Shown: positions 1-6,671 of the stretch, one piece after another | How positions within the stretch are numbered: the stretch's first letter is position 1 | How the letters are laid out: each line of letters starts with the position of its first letter | Source of the DNA: Pelolinea submarina | Lineage (GTDB): Bacteria; Chloroflexota; Anaerolineae; Anaerolineales; Anaerolineaceae | Reading direction: 5' to 3' | Assembly (NCBI RefSeq): GCF_003966975.1 | Contig: NZ_AP018437.1 | Location: 1,984,001-2,048,000, forward strand | DNA: 64,000 nt | Program-made: the position numbers and the translations under genes | The notes under the pieces: model-generated | Seen by the model: only the letters and a program-made list of their open reading frames with translations | The model's database searches: none | Told to the model about the DNA's origin: nothing

Positions 1-485
1 CAGTGTTGGTTAAGGCTCTCCATCAAGCGCATCTTGATGCCCAGGTCGAGCGAATGGAAGGCCTCATCCAGGATGAGCAGGTCGGGTTGGGTGATGAGAG
101 CGCGCGCCAGGTTGACGCGCTGGCGCATGCCGCCGCTCAGGTCGGCGGGCGGGTAATCGGCGAAATCCGCCATTTCCACGCTACGCAGGGCTTCTTTGTA
201 ATCCCCCGCGGGATTCACAAACAACAGGTTGTTCTTTACGCTGCGCCAGGGGATCAGGCGTGGCTCCTGAAAAACGAACGCGTTACGTTGGGCGTGGTTT
301 TCCACGGTTCCGCTGGTGGGCGTTTCCAGCCCGGCCAGGATCTTCAGCAGGGTGGTCTTGCCCGCGCCGGATGGCCCTAACAGGGCCACGCGTTCACCCG
401 GAGCGATGGCCAGGTTGATATCGCGCAACACCTCCAACTCATCGAAGGATTTGCATAAATTGGTGGTTTTCAGGAGTGTTTCCAT
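1..485 (-). CDS. ABC importer ATP-binding protein, nitrate/sulfonate/taurine type (partial, C-terminus cut by window edge)
   Basis: Reading the reverse strand from an ATG at 485 gives 161 residues that run off the left edge. Visible are a Walker A (GPSGAGKTT, about residues 38-46), a Q-loop (VFQEPRLIPW), the ABC signature (LSGGMRQRVNLARAL) and a Walker B (LLILDEAF). This is the SsuB/TauB-like subfamily, which hydrolyses ATP on the cytoplasmic face of an importer. The start overlaps the end of the permease gene by 16 bases, and an AAGGAGGT ribosome binding site lies 10-11 bases upstream, inside the permease gene. It is the third gene of a binding protein, permease, ATPase set. The transported compound cannot be told from this subunit. 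Confidence 0.93.
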   Translation of the reverse strand, partial: METLLKTTNLCKSFDELEVLRDINLAIAPGERVALLGPSGAGKTTLLKILAGLETPTSGTVENHAQRNAFVFQEPRLIPWRSVKNNLLFVNPAGDYKEALRSVEMADFADYPPADLSGGMRQRVNLARALITQPDLLILDEAFHSLDLGIKMRLMESLNQH

Positions 486-1216
486 GCGTGTCGGAACCTC
501 CTTAAAACGAATTTGATTAGTGCTTCAGAAAGCAACCCCAACAGCACGGCGCCCAGAGTCAGCGCCCACACAGAGGGAATATCCACATTCATGCGCGCGG
601 TCAGGATAGCTTCGCCCAGGCCGTCACCGCCGCACAGGTATTCCGACACCAATGTGACCTTCCAGGCCTGCCCAATGCTGACATCCAGGATGGCCGCGAT
701 GAAAGGCAGCAGCGATCCCAGGTGGATCTCACGCACCACTTTCTTCCAGGGCACCTGGTATAGCTTTGCCATTTCCAGCAGGTCTTTATCCAGGTCGTGC
801 ACGCCGGCTACAGTGGTCAGGACGGCCACCGGGAAGAGCGACAGGAATGAGATGAAGACCGGCCCGCGCCAGCCGATGCCCCAGGTGAAGATCACCAGCG
901 AGAGCCAGGAAATGACCGGGACTGCCTGAACCACCATGACCAGCGGTCGCAGCAGATTGTAAGCGGCGTCTGAAAGGCCCAACAGCAGCCCCAGCGGCAG
1001 GCCCAGCAGAATAGCCAGCGCCAGCGCCAACAGCACTTTCCAAAGGGTCTGGCCGGCCGCCAGCAGCATGTCAGGTGTGGTGAAATTGTGGAAAAGGATA
1101 AGAAGGGTTTCTGACGGGGCGGGTATCAGGATGCTGCGATTCAGCCCTAAAGCAGCCAGCTGCCAGAGCAGGATAAGTATCGCGATGCCCGCCAAAATCC
1201 GCCAGAAATTTTTCAT
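470..1216 (-). CDS. ABC importer permease, nitrate/sulfonate/taurine type
   Basis: The 248-residue protein has an N-terminal membrane anchor and about five further hydrophobic spans. It carries the cytoplasmic EAA-type loop of binding-protein-dependent permeases (KLYQVPWKKVVREIHLGSLLPF, roughly residues 150-170, spoken for by the xxGxx-like spacing before LPF). Length and layout fit SsuC/TauC-like permeases. Its ATG overlaps the stop codon of the upstream binding-protein gene by one base (TAATG at 1214-1218 on the reverse strand), so translation is probably coupled. It likely works as a homodimer with the ATPase encoded immediately downstream. Confidence 0.92.
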   Translation of the reverse strand: MKNFWRILAGIAILILLWQLAALGLNRSILIPAPSETLLILFHNFTTPDMLLAAGQTLWKVLLALALAILLGLPLGLLLGLSDAAYNLLRPLVMVVQAVPVISWLSLVIFTWGIGWRGPVFISFLSLFPVAVLTTVAGVHDLDKDLLEMAKLYQVPWKKVVREIHLGSLLPFIAAILDVSIGQAWKVTLVSEYLCGGDGLGEAILTARMNVDIPSVWALTLGAVLLGLLSEALIKFVLRRFRHAWKHS

Positions 1217-2196
1217 TAACGCGCGAAGAAATCATCCTCCGGAATTTGTTTGATACCTTCAGGATAAGCTGCCTGCATGGTTTGCAGGAAATTCAGCACG
1301 TCCTCTTTTACTTCGGAAGCGGGCACGTATTCGAACTTGATACGCTCCAGGGCGCTCTGCATAATGGCTTCCGGAAGCGGCAGGACTTCCGCGCTGGCCT
1401 GTATGGCTTCCGCCGGGTTTTCATTCGCCCATGTAGTGGATGCGCTCAGAGCATTAATGACCGCGTCAACGATATCCGCATGGCTTTCCAGATAGGAGCG
1501 TTTGACGAACAATCCGGCAATCGGGATGCCGTTCTGCGCGCCGCTGACCTCAGACCAGTAATCCTGGTAATCCAGCACGATGGAGCCGTTTCCAGCAGCC
1601 AATGCCTGGGTAACGAATGGTTCCGGCAGAGCGGCGTAATCCAACTTGCCTTCCTGGAACAACGCAACAATTTCCGCAGCGGGAGCGTAAGCAAACGTAA
1701 CCTGCTCATCAGGGGTGATGCCGGCTTCGGTCAAGGCGTAACGCGTCAGCACGTCCACCGTCTGGCCTTTGGATTCGGGCGTGTAAATGGTCTTCCCGAT
1801 TAACGAATCCCAGCCGTCAAAGGTCTGGCCATCGGCGGCAACCAGATAGAAAACTTTCCATTCATGCACACCCAACAGAGCCAGGTCAAGGCCGGCCGCG
1901 TTCATATTAACCGCGGTGGTGATGGGCAATACGGCAAATTGGGCTGTGTCATTAGATAACAACCCGATGGCTTCGTCGCCGGTTTTCCAGTATTGTATGG
2001 AGACAGGTACGCTGCTTTCTACAGCACCGCCTTCAAGGCCGGCTAACGGAATGACAATCGGCCCGACAGGGTTGATGAGTGTAACACCCTCAGCAGCCGT
2101 GTTTTCCGCGCCGGGTGCAGCCTGTGCGCAGCCAGTCAAGCTGGCAAGCAGAATCAAAACAAGCAGCATTAAATAACGAAAATGATGGTTAAACAT
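1216..2196 (-). CDS. ABC importer substrate-binding lipoprotein
   Basis: The 326-residue protein starts with a hydrophobic signal ending in a lipobox (LLASLTGC, Cys 23), so it should be a membrane-anchored lipoprotein. The mature part has the two-lobe composition of the nitrate/sulfonate/NMT1-like family, with recognisable stretches such as GKTIYTPESKGQTVDVLTR and AALPEPFVTQAL. The ligand is unknown; the family binds sulfonates, nitrate, pyrimidine precursors and other small molecules. The gene starts only 21 bases after the hydrogenase gene hydA on the same strand. No terminator lies between them, which suggests one transcript. Confidence 0.88.
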   Translation of the reverse strand: MFNHHFRYLMLLVLILLASLTGCAQAAPGAENTAAEGVTLINPVGPIVIPLAGLEGGAVESSVPVSIQYWKTGDEAIGLLSNDTAQFAVLPITTAVNMNAAGLDLALLGVHEWKVFYLVAADGQTFDGWDSLIGKTIYTPESKGQTVDVLTRYALTEAGITPDEQVTFAYAPAAEIVALFQEGKLDYAALPEPFVTQALAAGNGSIVLDYQDYWSEVSGAQNGIPIAGLFVKRSYLESHADIVDAVINALSASTTWANENPAEAIQASAEVLPLPEAIMQSALERIKFEYVPASEVKEDVLNFLQTMQAAYPEGIKQIPEDDFFAR

Positions 2197-2217
2197 TTTA
2201 AAAAATCCTTAGAGCGA

Positions 2218-4116
2218 TTAGTTTGTATATTTACTGCGCGCAGTATAAGTTGTGTGCAGTAATTGGTGACTCAGGTGGCCGCAGGGGCCATCTGTAAGGA
2301 AATCATTGTAGAGCTGTATTATAGCCGGATTCTCGTGTGATTTGCGCACCGAATAGGCGTGGTCTTCCGCATAAATAGCTTTAGCGCGCGCCGCGCGAAT
2401 GTCCGCGCTGGTGGGAATAGGCTGTCCGCCGCCGCCCAGGCAGCCGCCCGGGCAGGCCATGAATTCGATGAAGTGATAGGAAGCCAGTTCGCCGCCGGCT
2501 TTGATATTTTCCAGTACCTTGCGGGCATTGGCTGTACCGTGGGCAATAGCTACTTTGAGTGTCGCGCCTGCCAGCCAATCAAAACTGGGCAGCACGCCCT
2601 GCAGCAGCTCCGGCACGGGACCCGCTTTCGGCAGGGTGATTTCAGCGGTGCGTACACCTTCCATGCCGCGCATAGGTTGGATGTCTGCGTGCGAGAAGTA
2701 ATTTTCAACCGGATCGCCGGTGACCAATTCGATGACGGTGCGCAGGGCTGACTCCATCACACCGCCGGTTGCGCCGAAGATCACGCCGGAACCGGTGGCG
2801 GAGCCGAAGGGATCGTCAAAGTCGGATTTCTCCAGATTGGGCAGGTCAATGCCCTGGCGTTTGAACAGGTCCGCCATTTCCACAGTGGTCATAGCGTAAT
2901 CCACATCCTGGAAGCCGCTGCTGTCCATCTCGGGGCGATTGCACTCGAATTTCTTGGCGGTGCAAGGCATCAGGGCTACCGTAACGATGTCCTTGGGGTC
3001 AATACCCGCCAGTTTGGCGTAATGGGTTTTAATAATGGCGCCGAACATTTGCTGGGGAGATTTGGCGCTGGACATATTGGGAATGTATTCGGGGTAAAAG
3101 TGTTCCAGGAATTTGACCCAGCCGGGCGAACAGGAGGTGAACTGCGGGAAGACAGCCTGATCATCTTTCAAGACCAGCGCGTGATACAGGCGGCTCAATA
3201 ATTCGGTGCCTTCCTCCAAAATTGTCAGGTCGGCACTGAAATTGGTGTCGAAGACCTTATCGAACCCGACTTGCCGCAGAGCCGTATTCAGCTCGAAGGT
3301 CAACGCGGTGCCGGGTTCGATATCAAAGCACTCCGCGATGGCTGCGCGCGGGGCCGGTGCGGTCTGGATCACCACGTGTTTGCGGGGATCGGCTATAGCA
3401 GCCAGAATATCTTCGCTGGAATCGTTGGTATGCAGCGCGGCGGTCGGGCAGCGGTCCACGCACTGGCCGCAATTAATACAAACCGATTCGCCCAGCGGCA
3501 TGTCCATGAAGGTCGTGATGCGCGTGCTTTCCCCATGCCCGCTCACTTCCAGGCAGCCGATGCCCTGCATTTCCTGGCAGACTTGTACACAGCGGCGGCA
3601 CAGGATGCACTTGTTCATATCGCGCACGATGGAGTAACTGGAATGGTCAACTTCGAATTCGTTTTCTTTTTTATCCAGATGCAGAGGCGAATAACCGTAT
3701 TTGGCCAATGCCTGTAATTCGCAATTGCCGCTGCGGGCGCAATTGTTGAAATCCCAATAGCCGCAGTGCTTGGAAAAGAGCAGGTCGATGACGTTCTCAC
3801 GCGCGCGAATGACTTTGAGCGTATTGGTCCTAACCCGGATGGGTTCGGTGATATGGAAATCACAGGAGGTCTGCAATTGTGGCATGCCTTCCACTTCCAC
3901 CACACATACGCGGCACGCGCTGTTGTGCTCCAGGTCAGGGTGTGAACACAGGCTCGGAATGAAAATGCCCAATTGTTCTGCGGCTGCGTGAATGGTGGTG
4001 CCCTGCGGAACACGCAGGGGTTGGTTATCAATGACAATGTCAATCAGGGTTTGCGATTGGCAGTCCGGAGTATTCCCTCCAGTGGATTCCATGATGGTGG
4101 TGTTAGTCGGGTTCAT
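2218..4116 (-). CDS. hydA: [FeFe]-hydrogenase catalytic subunit, HydA/HndD type
   Basis: From the ATG at 4116 (632 residues) the domains are an N-terminal ferredoxin-like [2Fe-2S] domain (Cys 57, 68, 71, 85) and a His/Cys-rich extra cluster region around 117-132. Two [4Fe-4S] motifs follow (Cys 170/173/176/180 and 213/216/219/223), then the H-cluster domain. H-cluster signatures are TSCSPGW (327-333), MPCTAKKFE (383-391) and EFMACPGGCLGGGGQP (551-566). The enzyme interconverts protons and H2 in the cytoplasm, usually in complex with NuoE/NuoF-like subunits. I chose 4116 rather than the upstream in-frame ATG at 4224 because GAGGAA lies just upstream and the earlier start would overlap hydB. 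L1 has Ser where the consensus has the second Cys. Confidence 0.96.
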   Translation of the reverse strand: MNPTNTTIMESTGGNTPDCQSQTLIDIVIDNQPLRVPQGTTIHAAAEQLGIFIPSLCSHPDLEHNSACRVCVVEVEGMPQLQTSCDFHITEPIRVRTNTLKVIRARENVIDLLFSKHCGYWDFNNCARSGNCELQALAKYGYSPLHLDKKENEFEVDHSSYSIVRDMNKCILCRRCVQVCQEMQGIGCLEVSGHGESTRITTFMDMPLGESVCINCGQCVDRCPTAALHTNDSSEDILAAIADPRKHVVIQTAPAPRAAIAECFDIEPGTALTFELNTALRQVGFDKVFDTNFSADLTILEEGTELLSRLYHALVLKDDQAVFPQFTSCSPGWVKFLEHFYPEYIPNMSSAKSPQQMFGAIIKTHYAKLAGIDPKDIVTVALMPCTAKKFECNRPEMDSSGFQDVDYAMTTVEMADLFKRQGIDLPNLEKSDFDDPFGSATGSGVIFGATGGVMESALRTVIELVTGDPVENYFSHADIQPMRGMEGVRTAEITLPKAGPVPELLQGVLPSFDWLAGATLKVAIAHGTANARKVLENIKAGGELASYHFIEFMACPGGCLGGGGQPIPTSADIRAARAKAIYAEDHAYSVRKSHENPAIIQLYNDFLTDGPCGHLSHQLLHTTYTARSKYTN

Positions 4117-4139
4117 AAGTTCCTCATTCTTTTCGATCT

Positions 4140-5717
4140 TCACGCACGGCTGCTGCGTTTTTTCTGTTCCATGATGTCCAGTATGCTGAGATAGGCATTG
4201 GGCGCGCATTGGCCCAGACTGCACTTGGAGGTCAACTGGATGGTTTCGGCCAGTGAACGCAATTCACTCAGCGAAGTTTGCTTCTTTACACTCTTGGGTA
4301 CCGGCTGCAGCGATTTCAGCAGAACCGGGATGCCATTGCGGCAGGGGGTGCATTGACCACAGGAAGCGTCGTGGAAATAGCGCAGAATATCACGCGCTGC
4401 TTCCGGCAGGTCTGTTTCCGGGCCGTAGACTATGATTGATGCGGTTTGCGCAAGCGCATCCTTTGCGATGGGGCGGTTGAAATCCTCTGCCAAAGTGAGC
4501 CCGGCGGACAGACCTCCGACTTGCACGGCATAGGCATCTTCAGCGCCGACGCGCTTCAGCAAATCAGCAATAGTTGTGCCGTCCCGGATTTCGTAAATAC
4601 CGGATTGAGTACAGTCACCGGAGATTGAAATAATCGCTGGTGTCTGCGCAATTTGGCCATCCAGATCCTGGATCGGCACGAAAGCATCGGCGGCAATGGA
4701 CACAGCTTTCAGGAAGTAATCCACCGGCCGGATCAGGTAAGACTGCGTTCCGGGTTGGAGTGCTGCCTCGTATTCCGGACGGAATCCGTTCAACATGGCA
4801 GTCAACGCACTGGGCTCACGCCCAACGTAATCACCCATGCCCACCAGCAGCTCGACGTCAAAATCGAAATTATCCAAGCCCAGAACGTTTTCTCCCAAAA
4901 CCTTGCGGCTTCTGAATTGCTCCAGGTGCTGGTTTAGCAGCGACTGCATATAGCCGTAACGTTTGGGCAGATAAATCAATCCTTTGGGGATACCGGTGAG
5001 GTAGGCTGAGATGAGCATACCCTCCAGGGTCAGTTCAATGTATTCCGACAGAAGCGCGCGGCTCTTGAACGCCAACGGTTCGCCCTCATCCACGTTGCAC
5101 ACAATCATGCTCTGATCGGGTTTCAGGGTTGGACGCGGCGTATTCCGCATAACAGTGTTTATGGCCTGGCCCTGCTTCAAACCGGAAAAAGCCATTGGCT
5201 CGATCCAGGTATAAGGCAGCGCAAAATTGGGGAAATAAATCTGGTTGCCGTATGAAGCTACAATTTCATCCAAATCCTGCGGTTTAACGCGTGTGTAGAT
5301 GACATCGTTAACCAGCAATACAGGCGCCTGGTTGGGATAGCCGGGGCAGGCAGACCAGTTTAGCGAGATGTCACCCTCTTCCGTGACATTCCCGAATGCG
5401 ATTTGGAATCTATTTTGGAGCGCTTGAGCCAATTCTTTGACTTTGGGCTTTTCAAACCAATAGGCATGACAGAGTCGGATGTCGATCTGCGTACCGCGCC
5501 GGTAGGGACTGCTTTGATAAAAAGACAACAGGCTGAATATTTCCACCGGGGGAATATCCAGCTGTTCAGCCAGAAATTGGATAGCGGGTTTAACGTCCTG
5601 CGGATTGGCCGTTTGCAGGAGGGGAAGGATGAAGGGCAGTGCAGTACGAACACAGCCGTAATTGTCCAGTTTTTGGGTGATTTCCTGAACCAGTAAGTGA
5701 TTGGGTTTTGAATCCAT
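4140..5717 (-). CDS. Divergent NuoE-NuoF fusion, HydB-like hydrogenase partner subunit
   Basis: The 525-residue product joins a thioredoxin-like NuoE domain (about 1-155) to a NuoF-like domain (about 165-525). In the NuoE part only two of four expected [2Fe-2S] cysteines remain (Cys 83 and Cys 124; the partners align with Ile and Pro). In the NuoF part the glycine-rich FMN/NADH loop (GRGGAGF in the family) is replaced by SGLKQGQAIN (178-187), and the CGEETAL motif reads GREPSAL. The VCNVDEGEP strand (about 206-214) and the [4Fe-4S] motif CGQCTPC...C (453-459, 499) are kept. It probably passes electrons to or from HydA, but canonical NADH binding is doubtful. Start 5717 has AGAGGT upstream; the longer frame to 5762 lacks a site. 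Confidence 0.85.
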   Translation of the reverse strand: MDSKPNHLLVQEITQKLDNYGCVRTALPFILPLLQTANPQDVKPAIQFLAEQLDIPPVEIFSLLSFYQSSPYRRGTQIDIRLCHAYWFEKPKVKELAQALQNRFQIAFGNVTEEGDISLNWSACPGYPNQAPVLLVNDVIYTRVKPQDLDEIVASYGNQIYFPNFALPYTWIEPMAFSGLKQGQAINTVMRNTPRPTLKPDQSMIVCNVDEGEPLAFKSRALLSEYIELTLEGMLISAYLTGIPKGLIYLPKRYGYMQSLLNQHLEQFRSRKVLGENVLGLDNFDFDVELLVGMGDYVGREPSALTAMLNGFRPEYEAALQPGTQSYLIRPVDYFLKAVSIAADAFVPIQDLDGQIAQTPAIISISGDCTQSGIYEIRDGTTIADLLKRVGAEDAYAVQVGGLSAGLTLAEDFNRPIAKDALAQTASIIVYGPETDLPEAARDILRYFHDASCGQCTPCRNGIPVLLKSLQPVPKSVKKQTSLSELRSLAETIQLTSKCSLGQCAPNAYLSILDIMEQKKRSSRA

Positions 5718-5810
5718 GAATTGAGTACCTCTCTTGTCTTGACGAATTGCTGAGAACAGCAAAGAATACGAATCCTCTTATTCTTTTAGATTGTAAAACT
5801 AAACGGCAGA

Positions 5811-5837
5811 ATTATAGTACATAAATAGCAATTGCAA
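5811..5837 (-). promoter_or_regulatory. Candidate sigma-70 promoter of the hydrogenase operon
   Basis: On the reverse strand TTGCAA (5832-5837) is followed after 15 bases by a perfect TATAAT (5811-5816). Transcription would start near 5804 and leave a leader of about 85 bases before hydB. The spacer is shorter than ideal, so the -35 assignment is tentative; the -10 is convincing. Confidence 0.5.
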
Positions 5838-5846
5838 TATATTGCA
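5833..5846. promoter_or_regulatory. Perfect 14-bp palindrome overlapping the hyd -35 region
   Basis: TGCAATATATTGCA is its own reverse complement and overlaps the predicted -35 box of the hydrogenase operon. Position and symmetry are what one expects for the operator of a dimeric regulator. It does not match the usual Rex or FNR consensus closely, so the regulator is unknown. Confidence 0.4.
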
Positions 5847-5940
5847 TTATTATATCTATTATCTTTTGCGAAAGAAAACTATAGGGGAGATTAAGAAAGA
5901 AGCCGCTTTGGAAAATAAGGGAAGTGGCTCTCAATATAAT

Positions 5941-5966
5941 AAAAAAATCCGGATTTCTCCGGATTT
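5941..5966 (-). terminator. Rho-independent terminator of tRNA-Asp
   Basis: An 8-bp stem (AAATCCGG / CCGGATTT, loop of six) directly follows the tRNA 3' end on the reverse strand and is succeeded by a run of T on that strand (A 5941-5947 on the plus strand). Confidence 0.85.
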
Positions 5967-5967
5967 A

Positions 5968-6044
5968 TGGCGGGAGCGACGGGATTCGAACCCGCGGTCT
6001 CGGCCTTGACAGGGCCGCATGTTAAACCACTACACCACGCCCCC
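5968..6044 (-). tRNA. tRNA-Asp (anticodon GTC)
   Basis: The reverse strand folds as a standard cloverleaf: 7-bp acceptor stem GGGGGCG/CGCTCCC (one G-T pair) and an anticodon stem CGGCC/GGCCG with loop CTGTCAA, giving anticodon GTC. The T arm contains GGTTCGAATCC. The 3' CCA is encoded. A promoter and a terminator flank it closely, so it is a stand-alone transcript. Confidence 0.97.
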
Positions 6045-6055
6045 GCGGGATTGAC

Positions 6056-6084
6056 AGTTTAACATGACTTATAGGCTACGTCAA
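6056..6084 (-). promoter_or_regulatory. Sigma-70 promoter of tRNA-Asp
   Basis: TTGACG (6079-6084) and TAAACT (6056-6061), read on the reverse strand, are 17 bases apart. They sit so that transcription would start about five bases before the tRNA 5' end. Confidence 0.65.
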
Positions 6085-6134
6085 GCCAAAATGAAGATTT
6101 GCTTAGACTGAATAATCTTAAAAAATGTTTTCAT

Positions 6135-6165
6135 AAAAAACGTCCCGTTTGTGCAAACGGGACGT
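6135..6165 (-). terminator. Rho-independent terminator after ndk
   Basis: A perfect 12-bp inverted repeat ACGTCCCGTTTG / CAAACGGGACGT (6140-6151 and 6154-6165) lies downstream of ndk on the reverse strand. It is followed there by T6 (A 6135-6140 on the plus strand). It closes the rpoD-TPR-ndk transcript. Confidence 0.9.
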
Positions 6166-6196
6166 ATGGATGATACAAGAAAAAATATGCAGAGAA

Positions 6197-6661
6197 CTAA
6201 TTTAAACCGGTGATCCATTCCTCGTGGTCTCTTTCCCACGGGAAGATGTCCTCTTCTTTAAACCAATGCTTGATCTCCGCTTCTGCGGATTCAACCGAGT
6301 CCGAGGCATGGATGAGGTTGCGGCTGGTCAGTATGGACAGGTCGTGGCGGATAGTGCCGGGAGCGGCTTCTGTTGGGTTGGTGGCGCCTACCGTCTGGCG
6401 CACGGCCTTGATGGCATCGGACCCTTCCCACACCATGGCAACCAGCGGGGCGGCGGTAATGTATTTTACCAAACCATTAAAGAATGGTTTGCCTTTATGC
6501 GCGGCGTAATGCTCTTCCGCAAATTCTTTAGTGATGTGGCGAAACTCCATTGCCACCAGTTTGAGGCCGCGATTTTCCAATCGAGAGATAATTTCTCCGA
6601 TTAACCCGCGATGAACACCATCCGGTTTGATAAGAACCAGCGTGCGTTGACAATTGATCAT
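6197..6661 (-). CDS. ndk: Nucleoside diphosphate kinase
   Basis: The 154-residue protein matches Ndk in length and layout: N-terminal RTLVLIKPDGVHRGLIGEII, the kpn-loop region around residues 90-115 and the active-site segment NLIHASDSVESAEAEI, whose His carries the phosphate. It balances NTP pools in the cytoplasm by moving the gamma-phosphate from ATP to other NDPs. The active-site loop reads RHDLSILTSRN where many Ndks have RGDF, a mild divergence. The gene follows the TPR gene with a 10-base gap and ends at a strong terminator, so it is the last gene of the rpoD transcript. Confidence 0.97.
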   Translation of the reverse strand: MINCQRTLVLIKPDGVHRGLIGEIISRLENRGLKLVAMEFRHITKEFAEEHYAAHKGKPFFNGLVKYITAAPLVAMVWEGSDAIKAVRQTVGATNPTEAAPGTIRHDLSILTSRNLIHASDSVESAEAEIKHWFKEEDIFPWERDHEEWITGLN

Positions 6662-6671
6662 GATAACCCTT

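Noticed and set aside
3..380. Long plus-strand open frames across 3-516 and 513-929
   Set aside because: They lie opposite the ABC ATPase and permease genes, which carry clear family motifs on the minus strand; the plus-strand translations show no domain.
1246..1803. 185-codon plus-strand frame
   Set aside because: It is the antisense shadow of the substrate-binding lipoprotein gene and has no recognisable motif or ribosome binding site.
4117..4224. Upstream start giving a 36-residue longer HydA
   Set aside because: It would overlap the preceding gene by 85 bases, lacks a ribosome binding site, and the added residues are not conserved-looking.
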